This document shows, piece after piece, positions 36,349 to 44,070 of a stretch of DNA of 64,000 nucleotides. Position 1 is the stretch's first letter. Each line of letters begins with the position of its first letter. The stretch is taken from positions 17,337-81,336 of the forward strand of contig DATLRS010000192.1 in the NCBI GenBank assembly GCA_035534535.1, read 5' to 3'. The notes beneath the pieces were generated by a model. That model made no database searches and had not been told where the DNA came from. It was given only the letters and a program-made list of their open reading frames with translations. A program made the translations under genes and the position numbers. The DNA comes from DATARH01 sp035534535. GTDB taxonomy: Bacteria; Pseudomonadota; Alphaproteobacteria; ATCC43930; CGMCC-115725.

Positions 36349-37587
36349 TCAGGCAGTAGGCCAATAGGGCTTCGCGAGCGCCAGTTGGGTCGGGTAGACG
36401 GTGAGCGGCACGCCCTTCTGCCATTGCGCGAAGATCATCGGTATATCGACTCGCCGGCCCTTTTCGTCGAACTTGATCGGTCCGGGGAAACATTGCGCGG
36501 CCCTGCCGGTGGTCAGGTCCATCGCGCGGATCGCGGCGGCAACCTTGAGCTTGTCGGCCGAGCCGGCGGCTTCCATCGCCGCGACCAGGATCGCCGGCTG
36601 GCCATAGCCGCACAGCGCGTCCTGGGTCAGGAACGGTTCGCCTGTCTTTTTCTTGAAGCGCTCGATGAACGCTTCCTGGCCTTTCATCGGCCAGTTGGCG
36701 ACGCTGAACAGCAGCCCTTCGAGCAATTCGGGGCCGATTGTCTTCAGCAGTTCGGGCGAGCCGAACGGCGCCCCGTTGCCGACCAGCGGCACCTTGCCGT
36801 GCGACAGCTTGAACTCGTCGAGTTTCTCGAGCACCAGCTTGCAGTCGGGCATGGCGGAGGTCAGCAGCAACAGGAAATCAGGCTTCCCCGAGCGCACCTT
36901 CTCGATGAGCGGCGTCGCGTCGGACAGCGGCGGTGTGAAGATCTCGTCGACCACCAGCTTCAGCCCCAGCTTGGCGAGCCCGCCTTCGCGCAGCGGCTTG
37001 GCGAAGCTGACGGGCGAGGCTGTGTTGTCCTGGATGATGCCGATCGTCGTCGGCCTCTTGCCGGTGGCGGCCTGCGCCAATTTGAGCGCGGTCGGCAGCG
37101 TTTCGGCGGCCTGATGCGCCGCCGTCGGCGACGTCTGGAAGACGAACTTGAAGCCGCGATTGGTGATCGCGTCGGAATAGCTCAGCGTCACCCACGGCAG
37201 CTGCGCCCGCTCGGTCACCTCGGTCACCGCGAGGGTGAAGGAGCTGAGCCAGCAGCCGGTTCCGCCGGCCAGATCAGGCTCATCGGACAACAGGCGCTGC
37301 GCCGCATTCTTGGCCTTCTCGGTGCTGTCGCCGGCATCGGCGTAGATGATATCGAGCTTGGCGCCGCCCAACGCCTTGATGCCGCCGCTCGAATTGACGT
37401 CGTCAGCGAGGATCTCGGCGCCCATTCGCAGCAGCTGCCCCTGCCGCGCCCACGGCCCCGACATCGGAGCGATCATCGCGATCTTGACTGTTTTGGCTTG
37501 CGCCCGTCCGATCGCCGGCAGGGCCAGGGCGCCCGCCGACAGGGCCAGCCCCTGGGTGACGGTGCGTCTCGTCAGTGTCTTGGTCAT
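36349..37587 (-). CDS. Branched-chain amino acid-type ABC transporter substrate-binding protein
   Basis: 412 residues. N-terminal signal with twin arginines (RRTVTQGLALSAGALALPAIGRAQA spans about residues 7-31), then a periplasmic type-1 binding fold: VKIAMIAPMSGPWARQG, GTGCWLSSFTLAVTEVTE, FQTSPTAAHQAAETL. It belongs with the permease and ATPase genes immediately upstream. Liv-type receptors bind amino acids but also amides, urea and aromatic acids, so the ligand is not certain. Confidence 0.9.
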   Translation of the reverse strand: MTKTLTRRTVTQGLALSAGALALPAIGRAQAKTVKIAMIAPMSGPWARQGQLLRMGAEILADDVNSSGGIKALGGAKLDIIYADAGDSTEKAKNAAQRLLSDEPDLAGGTGCWLSSFTLAVTEVTERAQLPWVTLSYSDAITNRGFKFVFQTSPTAAHQAAETLPTALKLAQAATGKRPTTIGIIQDNTASPVSFAKPLREGGLAKLGLKLVVDEIFTPPLSDATPLIEKVRSGKPDFLLLLTSAMPDCKLVLEKLDEFKLSHGKVPLVGNGAPFGSPELLKTIGPELLEGLLFSVANWPMKGQEAFIERFKKKTGEPFLTQDALCGYGQPAILVAAMEAAGSADKLKVAAAIRAMDLTTGRAAQCFPGPIKFDEKGRRVDIPMIFAQWQKGVPLTVYPTQLALAKPYWPTA

Positions 37588-37612
37588 GCGTCTCTCTCCT
37601 GCTGGGCGGCTG

Positions 37613-39400
37613 TCATTTTGCCGCTTCGTTAACCTGCTGGGCCCATTTTTTGCCGAGATAGGCCTCGATTACCTCGCGATTGCGGACCACCATGTCGGGC
37701 GCGCCGCTGGCGATCAGCCTGCCGTGATCGATGACGTCGAAATGGTCGACCAGCTGAACCATCGCCTGCATCGTGTGCTCGATAATGAGAACCGTGACCC
37801 CATCCGCGTGCATCTGGCGGATCGCGGCGAGAATACCGTCGAGATCGTCATGGCCAAGCCCGGCGAGCGTCTCGTCGAGCAGCATCAGCCGCGGTTGCGG
37901 CGCCAGCGCACGCGCCAGTTCCATCAAGCGCAGTTCGCGCGTCGTCAACCGGCCGGCGACGACATCGGCGCGGGCGCTGAGCCCGACGCGATCGAGCGCG
38001 GTCGCCGCCATGCGCCGCGCGGCGGCATCGTCGGGCGCGCCGACAAAGGCGCCGACCACGACGTTTTCCAGCACGGTCATGCGCGGAAAGGCCCGCACGA
38101 CCTGAAAGGTGCGGCCAATGCCGCGCCGGCACACCCGGTTTGGCCGCAGCCCAACGAGCGGCTCGCCGGCAAAGCTGATCGTGCCGCGCTGTGGCGCAAG
38201 AAACCCGTTGATGACGTTGAACAGGGTTGTCTTTCCGGCGCCGTTGGGCCCGATGATGCCGTAGAGCCCGCCCTCGGGAACCGCAAGGTCGACCCCATCG
38301 AGCGCCTGCAACCCGCCGAAGGCAATACTGACGTCGCGCAGCACGAGGAGGTCGCCGCCCACCGCAGCGCGCTCGTTGCGCGGCAGAGCGCCGATGGCCG
38401 CGCTCGGAATCGGCGGCGCGGCGGGCTCGCTCTGCCGTTTCGCCCAGTGGTCGCGGATGCGCCAATAGACGCCTTCGGGGGCGCAGAGGATGATCGCGAT
38501 GATCGCCACGCCATAGACGACGCCCTGAATGCCGGGCAGCACATTACCCAGTTCGGCGTTGAGCCCTTCCGCCAGCGGCACCAGCACCACCGCGCCGATC
38601 ACCGGTCCCCACAGCGTGCCGACCCCGCCGAACAGCGCGAGGATCAGCGCCTGGGCGGAAACCAGCATTCCGAACACGGCATCCGGCGTCACCACCAGCA
38701 GCACCACCGCGTAAAGCCCGCCGGCCATCGACGCCAGCGCGCCGCTCAGCATCAGCGCCAGCATCTTCCAGCGCCAGGTGTCGATGCCGGCCGCCTCCGC
38801 CGCCGGCTCGTTCTGCTTGATCGCGAACAGCGACATGCCGAACCGCGAATTCTCGATCCGCAGCGAGATCACCAGCGACATGACGAGCAGGCCCAGCGCC
38901 AGCGCGACATACGCCCGCGGATTGGCGAATTGCATATAGAGGATCGGCGCCGTCCGCTTCATCGGCAGCGGGATTTCCTGATACCCCAGCCACTGAAAGA
39001 CGTAGAGCGTCGCCAGCGGATAGGCGAGCATCGCCAGCGCGAAATAGTGCCCGCGCAGGCGGAAGGTCGGAAACCCGATCAGCACGCCGGCCAGCCCGCC
39101 GACCACCGCGCCCGCCGGGATGGTGAGCCACGGCGACAGGTTGAATTGCACCATGCCAAGCGCCACCGTATAGGCGCCTAGCCCCCAGAATACCGCGTGA
39201 CCGAACGAGAAATAACCGCTGTAGCCGCACAATATATTCCAGGCAACCGACAGCATCGCCCACAGCAGCACCTGGGTCAGCACGAGCTCGAAATAATCGC
39301 TTTTCAGGACCGCCGACAGCGCGAGCACAGCGGCGGTAAAGCCGAGGATCGCCCACAGCTGGCGCTTCACCGGGCTGGAAACCTTCGCCGCGATTGTCAT
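37613..39400 (-). CDS. Fused LivM-type permease and LivG-type ATPase
   Basis: 595 residues. Residues ~1-320 form a LivM permease (about ten hydrophobic helices; CGYSGYFSFGHAVFWGLGAY; GGVGTLWGPVIGA). Residues ~345-595 form a LivG ATPase with Walker A IIGPNGAGKTT and Walker B LMLLDE. The ABC signature is unusual: LTTRELRLMELARALA in place of LSGGQ-type. The start at 39400 overlaps livH by 4 bp; a longer open frame upstream lies inside livH. Fusion of the two subunits fixes their ratio; such fusions occur in other alphaproteobacteria. Confidence 0.93.
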   Translation of the reverse strand: MTIAAKVSSPVKRQLWAILGFTAAVLALSAVLKSDYFELVLTQVLLWAMLSVAWNILCGYSGYFSFGHAVFWGLGAYTVALGMVQFNLSPWLTIPAGAVVGGLAGVLIGFPTFRLRGHYFALAMLAYPLATLYVFQWLGYQEIPLPMKRTAPILYMQFANPRAYVALALGLLVMSLVISLRIENSRFGMSLFAIKQNEPAAEAAGIDTWRWKMLALMLSGALASMAGGLYAVVLLVVTPDAVFGMLVSAQALILALFGGVGTLWGPVIGAVVLVPLAEGLNAELGNVLPGIQGVVYGVAIIAIILCAPEGVYWRIRDHWAKRQSEPAAPPIPSAAIGALPRNERAAVGGDLLVLRDVSIAFGGLQALDGVDLAVPEGGLYGIIGPNGAGKTTLFNVINGFLAPQRGTISFAGEPLVGLRPNRVCRRGIGRTFQVVRAFPRMTVLENVVVGAFVGAPDDAAARRMAATALDRVGLSARADVVAGRLTTRELRLMELARALAPQPRLMLLDETLAGLGHDDLDGILAAIRQMHADGVTVLIIEHTMQAMVQLVDHFDVIDHGRLIASGAPDMVVRNREVIEAYLGKKWAQQVNEAAK

Positions 39401-40329
39401 GTGCGCTCGCTGAGGCGGCCGAACATTCCCTGCGGCCGCAGAAAAATGATCAGCAGGAAGACGACGAAGATTGCGGTGTTCTGTAATTGGTAGGGCAGCA
39501 CCAGGGTCGACATCTGCTGGACGATGCCGATCACCAGCCCGCCCCAGAACGCCCCGAGAATGCTCCCGAGCCCGCCGAGCACGACCCCGGCATACATGAC
39601 GATGACAAAATCGAACCCGGTATAGGGCTGAAACGATTGCGACCCGGCGAGGAGCCCGCCGGCGACTGCGGTGATGCCGACCCCGAGGCTCCAGGCGATG
39701 CGATGCGCCTTGTCGACATCGATACCCATGTAGAGCGCCGCCTGGCTGTTGTCGGCGGCGGCGCGCAGCCCCTTGCCTTGCCTTGTGTGGCCGAGGAACA
39801 GGTAGACCGCCAGCGCCAGCGCAACCGCGACCACGAAGCTCACGCAGCGGCCCTGGTTCAGCAGCACCTCGCCGATCTCCCACGACGTCCGCGACAGCGG
39901 CGTGCGAATGCCGGTCGGGGTCGAGCCGAACACGATCAGCCCGCCATTCTGCAGGACCAGCGAAATTCCGAGGGTGACGAGGATCTGACCATAGGCGCCG
40001 GCACCCTCGATCTGCGCCGCCCCCGCGCCGGTAACGCGAGAGACGATAAAGCGATGCAGCAGCCAGCCAAACGCAAAGACGATCGGTCCCGCCAGGAACG
40101 CCGCGACGATCGGCCCGGCGCTGGGTCCGAGAAATGCCGAGAGGCCGGCTCCGGTCGCCAGGTAGAAAGCAGCGTACATGCCGAGCATCAGGAAATCGCC
40201 CTGGGCGAAATTGATCACCCGCATCGCGCCAAAGATGATGCCGAGGCCGACGCACATCAGGGCATAGGTGCTGCCGACCAAGACGCCGGCAGCCAACGCC
40301 TGCAGGAAATCGATAAGCGAGAATGACAT
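39397..40329 (-). CDS. livH: Branched-chain amino acid-type ABC permease LivH
   Basis: 310 residues with about eight hydrophobic helices. Motifs typical of LivH: GSTYALMCVGLGIIFGAMRVINFAQGDFLMLGMY at the N-terminus (in pieces: VINFAQGDFLML), LGHTRQGKGLRAAADN, and GGLGSILGAFWGGLVIG. First gene of the minus-strand transporter operon livH-livMG-binding protein; the promoter must lie in the 40330-40565 gap shared with livF. Confidence 0.94.
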   Translation of the reverse strand: MSFSLIDFLQALAAGVLVGSTYALMCVGLGIIFGAMRVINFAQGDFLMLGMYAAFYLATGAGLSAFLGPSAGPIVAAFLAGPIVFAFGWLLHRFIVSRVTGAGAAQIEGAGAYGQILVTLGISLVLQNGGLIVFGSTPTGIRTPLSRTSWEIGEVLLNQGRCVSFVVAVALALAVYLFLGHTRQGKGLRAAADNSQAALYMGIDVDKAHRIAWSLGVGITAVAGGLLAGSQSFQPYTGFDFVIVMYAGVVLGGLGSILGAFWGGLVIGIVQQMSTLVLPYQLQNTAIFVVFLLIIFLRPQGMFGRLSERT

Positions 40330-40449
40330 ACGCGAACTACCGCCCCACAGCGATGCGACAAGGTCCTGCGCGCAGCGTCGAGGCGCGGTTCACCATGCCC
40401 TCCCTCGCGGGCGACGATAGAGGCTGGCCCCGGCAAATGTCATCGGTTT

Positions 40450-40493
40450 TCCGCCTGTGATCCGCCTGTGATCCGCCTGTGATCCGCCTGTGA
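40450..40493. repeat. Four exact 11-bp direct repeats between livH and livF
   Basis: TCCGCCTGTGA occurs four times without spacing: 40450-40460, 40461-40471, 40472-40482 and 40483-40493. An 11-bp period puts each copy on the same face of the helix. They lie about 120 bp before livH and 70 bp before livF, in the divergent control region. Confidence 0.95.
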
Positions 40494-40565
40494 TAAGGAA
40501 TGGGCGGGTGCGCGATCGCCGGCTATGCTGCCGCCGGTCCCACAGGCAGCGGAACGACAGCGGCG

Positions 40566-41276
40566 ATGATGCTTGCAATAGAAGGGCTTTCGGTCAGTTA
40601 CGGCGGGCTCGCAGCGTTGCGCGGGATTTCGGTTTCGGTCGATGAAGGGCAATTCGTCGCGATCGTCGGCCCCAACGGCGCCGGCAAGACGACGCTGTTC
40701 AAGGCCATTTCCGGGGTGGTCCCGGCCGGGTCCGGTGCGATCATTTATCAGGGCCAGGACCTTCTTGCCATACCGCCGCACGAACGCGTGCACCTCGGCA
40801 TCGCCCACGTGCCGGAAGGCCGCCAGGTATTCGCCGCGATGACGGTCTTGGAAAACCTGGAGATGGGCGCCTATTCGACGCGCGGCCGCACCACCTGGCA
40901 GCGCAATATCGAGCGCATCTTCACGCTGTTTCCGGTTTTGGCCGAGCGCCGCTCGCAGCTCGCCGGGACGCTGTCGGGGGGCGAGCAACAGATGCTGGCG
41001 ATCGGCCGCGGCATCGCCTCCTCACCCCGGCTGCTGCTGCTCGACGAGCCGTCGATGGGCCTGGCGCCGGCGATCGCCGATCTGATCTTCGACCGCATCG
41101 CCGCTCTGCACCGCGAGGATGGGGTTACGCTGATCCTGGTCGAGCAGCGCGTCGCCGAAGCGCTGGAGAGCTGCGATTACGGGTATGTGCTCGAAACCGG
41201 CCAGGTCGTCCTCGAAGGCACCCACCGGACGCTGACCGCAGATGACCGGGTGCGCCGCGCTTATCTGGGAATGTAA
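40566..41276 (+). CDS. livF: Branched-chain amino acid-type ABC transporter ATPase LivF
   Basis: 236 residues. Walker A IVGPNGAGKTT, signature LSGGEQQMLAIGRGIA, Walker B LLLLDEPSMGLAP and the H-loop-like position LILVEQRV. It is transcribed away from the rest of the transporter operon; together they make one complete Liv system. The start at 40566 (MMLAIEGLSVSYGG) follows ACAGCGGCG, a weak site. Confidence 0.94.
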   Translation: MMLAIEGLSVSYGGLAALRGISVSVDEGQFVAIVGPNGAGKTTLFKAISGVVPAGSGAIIYQGQDLLAIPPHERVHLGIAHVPEGRQVFAAMTVLENLEMGAYSTRGRTTWQRNIERIFTLFPVLAERRSQLAGTLSGGEQQMLAIGRGIASSPRLLLLDEPSMGLAPAIADLIFDRIAALHREDGVTLILVEQRVAEALESCDYGYVLETGQVVLEGTHRTLTADDRVRRAYLGM

Positions 41277-41379
41277 CAAGGAGAAATTTGACTCTTTTGC
41301 CGGGCACCGTCCGGTGATACTGCCCCCGGCCCGCAAACCGTGTTGGCGGGCGCCTGTGGGCTTGACGAGGAGAAAACGG

Positions 41380-41766
41380 ATGTTCAGCCATATCATGGTC
41401 GGGAGTAACGACATCGCCCGGTCGAAGAAATTCTACGATGCCCTGTTTGTCGCGATGGGCGGCCAGCCCGGCGTCGAGGACGCCAGAGGAAGGCTTGCCT
41501 ATGCGCACAATGGCGGGCGTTTCATGGTGTCGAAACCGATCGACGGCAAGCCGGCCAACTCTGCCAATGGCGGCACGATCGGCTTCTCGATGAGCGATGC
41601 CAAACAGGCCGAGGCCTGGCACAAAGCCGGTGTCGCGAATGGCGGCACGTCGATCGAAGACCCGCCGGGCATCCGCCAAGGGGCCGCCGGCCAGATGTAT
41701 CTCGCCTACCTTCGCGATCCCGATGGCAACAAGCTGTGCGCCCTGTGTCGCCTGCCGGCGGCCTGA
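41380..41766 (+). CDS. VOC-family (glyoxalase/bleomycin-resistance fold) protein
   Basis: 128 residues. It begins MFSHIMVGSNDIARSKKFYDALF and ends YLAYLRDPDGNKLCALCRL, the paired beta-alpha-beta modules of the vicinal oxygen chelate fold. Possible metal ligands are His4 and a C-terminal acidic position, but the second half has AYLRDPDGN rather than a clear Glu. Substrate is unknown. The ATG has GAGGAGAA eight bases upstream. Confidence 0.85.
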   Translation: MFSHIMVGSNDIARSKKFYDALFVAMGGQPGVEDARGRLAYAHNGGRFMVSKPIDGKPANSANGGTIGFSMSDAKQAEAWHKAGVANGGTSIEDPPGIRQGAAGQMYLAYLRDPDGNKLCALCRLPAA

Positions 41767-41790
41767 ATCATCGCCGATCGACGCTGAAGA

Positions 41791-41813
41791 GGGCCGCCCT
41801 TTGCGGGCGGTCC
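41791..41813 (+). terminator. Possible terminator hairpin after the VOC gene
   Basis: GGGCCGCCC and GGGCGGTCC can pair over nine positions (one G-T) around a five-base loop, 25 bp after the VOC stop. The following bases are not a long T run, so this is weak. Confidence 0.35.
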
Positions 41814-41890
41814 TTGCGCGACAGAACTTGCTGGGCGGCCGATTGGCAATAAGCCGCCTCCACTCGCGACAACCGGGTTGCCAACCGCGG

Positions 41891-41907
41891 TGGTATACCA
41901 TATACCA
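41891..41907. promoter_or_regulatory. Probable GntR operator upstream of its own gene
   Basis: TGGTATACCATATACCA contains the perfect 10-bp palindrome TGGTATACCA followed by a further half-site TATACCA, only 6 bases before the ATG of the GntR regulator. FadR/FCD-type GntR regulators recognise short TGGTATACCA-like palindromes, so autoregulation is likely. Confidence 0.65.
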
Positions 41908-41913
41908 ATAAAC

Positions 41914-42639
41914 ATGGCCGAACCCAGCCCGCATCGCAGCCCGACGCTCGACGTACCGCGGCTCGATACCAGCAGCAGCTTTGCCAAGGAAGCCTACGCC
42001 GCCTTAAAGCGGGCGATCTGCGCGATGGACATCTATGACCAGCCGCACGAGATTCGGCTCGACGAGCGGCAGCTGTCGCAGGGGCTCGGGGTCAGCCGCA
42101 CGCCGATCCGCGAGGCGATGACGCTGCTCGAACAGGAGGGGTTTGTCCGCACCCGGCCGCGCCGCGGCATCATTGTCGTGCGCAAGTCGAAGCGCGAGAT
42201 CGTCGAGCTGATCACGGTGATGGCGGCCCTGGAAAGCATGGCGGCGCGGCTCGCCGCCGGGCGCGCCGCAGACGCGGAAATCGCCGATTTGCGCCGCTTG
42301 ATGGCCGAGTTCCGCAGCGGCAATGAGGGCGCGCAGCTCGACGATTATTCCGACGCGAACATCGCCTTTCACCAGGCGATCATCAAAATGAGCGGCTGCG
42401 CCTTGCTCGCCGAGATGACCGAAAACCTGTTCATCCACATGCGCGCGATCCGCAAGATCACGATCCATCAGGATAACCGGGCGGCCCGCTCGATTGTCGA
42501 TCACATGGCGATCATCGCCGCCCTCGAACGCCGCGACCCCGCGCTCGCCGAGCGCCTCGCGCGCGAGCACACGCTGGGGCTCGCCGCGCATGTCGAGCAG
42601 CACGGCGACTTTCTCGACACGGCCCGCGACGATGCTTGA
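41914..42639 (+). CDS. GntR-family transcriptional regulator (FCD subfamily)
   Basis: 241 residues. N-terminal winged helix with GntR signature LDERQLSQGLGVSRTPIREAMTLLEQEGFVRTRPRRG (motif core SRTPIREAM). C-terminal helical FCD ligand domain with DANIAFHQAI, MRAIRKITIHQ and DHMAIIAALERRDPALAERL, including the metal- and ligand-binding His residues. It precedes the formyl-CoA transferase and formate dehydrogenase genes, so it probably responds to an organic acid. A palindromic operator lies 6 bp before the ATG; no Shine-Dalgarno is visible. Confidence 0.9.
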   Translation: MAEPSPHRSPTLDVPRLDTSSSFAKEAYAALKRAICAMDIYDQPHEIRLDERQLSQGLGVSRTPIREAMTLLEQEGFVRTRPRRGIIVVRKSKREIVELITVMAALESMAARLAAGRAADAEIADLRRLMAEFRSGNEGAQLDDYSDANIAFHQAIIKMSGCALLAEMTENLFIHMRAIRKITIHQDNRAARSIVDHMAIIAALERRDPALAERLAREHTLGLAAHVEQHGDFLDTARDDA

Positions 42640-42659
42640 GTTTGAAGGACCGCAACATT

Positions 42660-42699
42660 GTCATTCCGGGTCTGCCGCGGCGCGGCACCCCGGAATGAC
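42660..42699. repeat. REP-like palindrome before frc
   Basis: GTCATTCCGGG and CCCGGAATGAC flank a GC-rich centre, giving a near-complete 40-bp inverted repeat between the regulator and frc. It resembles intergenic palindromes scattered through alphaproteobacterial genomes. Confidence 0.8.
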
Positions 42700-42723
42700 C
42701 CCTGGGAGACGGAGAACACACGG

Positions 42724-43953
42724 ATGAGCAAGGCTCTCGAAGGGGTGCGCATTCTCGATATGGGGCATGTCCAGGCGGCGCCGACCGCGACGCAGCTCTT
42801 GGCCTGGATGGGCGCCGACGTCATCAAGGTCGAGATGCCCGGCCGCGGCGACATCACCCGCGGCCAGCTGCGCGACGTCAAAGGCGCCGACAGCCTCTAT
42901 TTCACGATGCTGAACTCCAACAAGCGCTCGATCACGATCAACCTGAAGTCGCCCGGCGGCAAGAAGGTCCTCGAAGAGATGATCCAGCGCTGCGACGTCA
43001 TGGTCGAGAATTTCGGCCCCGGCGTGCTCGACCGGCAGGGGTTCACCTGGGAGCGCATCCACCAGATCAACCCGCGCATCATCTATGCCTCGATCAAGGG
43101 GTTCGGCCCCGGCCGCTACGCCGATTTCAAGGCCTATGAGAATGTCGCGCAATGCATGGGCGGCGCCTCCAGCACGACCGGCTGGGACGACGGCCCGCCG
43201 ACCGTGACCGGCGCCCAGATCGGCGATAGCGGCACCGGCGTGCATCTCGTCACCGGAATCTTGGGCGCCCTCTTCCAGCGCGAGCGCACCGGCCAGGGCC
43301 AGCGGGTCGAAGTCGCGATGGTCGATTCGGTGCTCAACCTGTGCCGCGTCAAGATGCGCGACCAGCAGCGCATCATGAAGGGACCGTTGCCGGAATACCC
43401 GAACGAGAGCTTTGGCGACGCGGTGCCGCGCGCCGGCAACGCCTCGGGCGGCGGCCAGCCCGGCTCGGCCTTGCGCTGCGCTCCGGGCGGGCCCAACGAT
43501 TACGTCTATGTGATCATCCAGCCGCCCTCCTGGGCGCCGTTGATGAAGATCGTCGGACGCGCGGAACTGATCGAGGACGCGCATTACGCGACCCCCGAGG
43601 CGCGGCTGTCGCACATCCCCGACTGCTTCTCGATCATCGAAGGGTGGACCCGGACCAAGACCAAGTTCGAGGTCATGGCGGCATTGAACGAGGTCGATGT
43701 GCCGTGCGGCCCGATCCTGTCGATGAAGGACATCTACGAGGACAGGGAACTCTATGAGCGCGGCATGCTGGTCGAGCTCGACCACCCGACCCGCGGCCGC
43801 TATGTCCAGGTCGGCATGCCGATCAAGCTGTCCGATTCGCCGGCCGAGGTGCGGCGCTCGCCGTTGCTCGGCGAGCATACCGACGAGGTCTTGGGCTGGC
43901 TCGGCTACGGTGCGGGCGACATCACGAAGCTGCACGACGACGGCGCGGTGTAA
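42724..43953 (+). CDS. frc: Formyl-CoA:oxalate CoA-transferase-like (CaiB/BaiF class III)
   Basis: 409 residues. It would move CoA between formyl-CoA and oxalate, producing formate. It aligns by eye along the whole length with Oxalobacter Frc: opening MSKALEGVRILDMGHVQAAP with Gln17, MVENFGPG, the catalytic aspartate in GDSGTGVH (Asp168), the glycine loop NASGGGQPG and the ending LLGEHTDEVL. Position 48 is Gln, as in the E. coli YfdW type, where Oxalobacter has Trp. No oxalyl-CoA decarboxylase lies in the window. A GGGAGACGGAG site precedes the start. The family is certain; the oxalate specificity is likely. Confidence 0.85.
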   Translation: MSKALEGVRILDMGHVQAAPTATQLLAWMGADVIKVEMPGRGDITRGQLRDVKGADSLYFTMLNSNKRSITINLKSPGGKKVLEEMIQRCDVMVENFGPGVLDRQGFTWERIHQINPRIIYASIKGFGPGRYADFKAYENVAQCMGGASSTTGWDDGPPTVTGAQIGDSGTGVHLVTGILGALFQRERTGQGQRVEVAMVDSVLNLCRVKMRDQQRIMKGPLPEYPNESFGDAVPRAGNASGGGQPGSALRCAPGGPNDYVYVIIQPPSWAPLMKIVGRAELIEDAHYATPEARLSHIPDCFSIIEGWTRTKTKFEVMAALNEVDVPCGPILSMKDIYEDRELYERGMLVELDHPTRGRYVQVGMPIKLSDSPAEVRRSPLLGEHTDEVLGWLGYGAGDITKLHDDGAV

Positions 43954-43969
43954 CGATTGTCATCGCCGT

Positions 43970-44051
43970 CGTAGGATGGGTTGAGGATCGCGAAACCCAT
44001 CTCCGATCCGCGCGGCAGCGATGGGTTTCGCTGCGCTCAACCCATCCTACG
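43970..44051. repeat. REP-like long inverted repeat between frc and the formate dehydrogenase operon
   Basis: CGTAGGATGGGTTGAG at the left end and CTCAACCCATCCTACG at the right end are exact inverse complements over 16 bp, with inner GAAACCCATC / GATGGGTTTC also pairing. This cruciform-forming type of element is common in intergenic DNA of proteobacteria and may also slow transcription between frc and the next gene. Confidence 0.9.
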
Positions 44052-44070
44052 GGTGTATTGGAATAGCATT

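Noticed and set aside
35494..37632. 712-codon open frame on the plus strand
   Set aside because: It spans the antisense of two well-supported genes (prolyl aminopeptidase and the binding protein) and has no recognisable domain.
39401..40255. N-terminal extension of the LivM-LivG frame
   Set aside because: It lies inside livH in another frame. The LivM start at 39400 overlaps the livH stop by 4 bp, as expected for coupled genes.
40450..40493. 11-bp repeats as a CRISPR array or origin iterons
   Set aside because: There are no spacers, the units are too short for CRISPR, and no cas or replication-initiator gene is near.
42724..43953. CoA-transferase as a carnitine (CaiB) enzyme
   Set aside because: The sequence follows Frc closely from end to end, including Gln17, the GDSGTGVH aspartate and the GGGQPG loop, and no carnitine genes are nearby.
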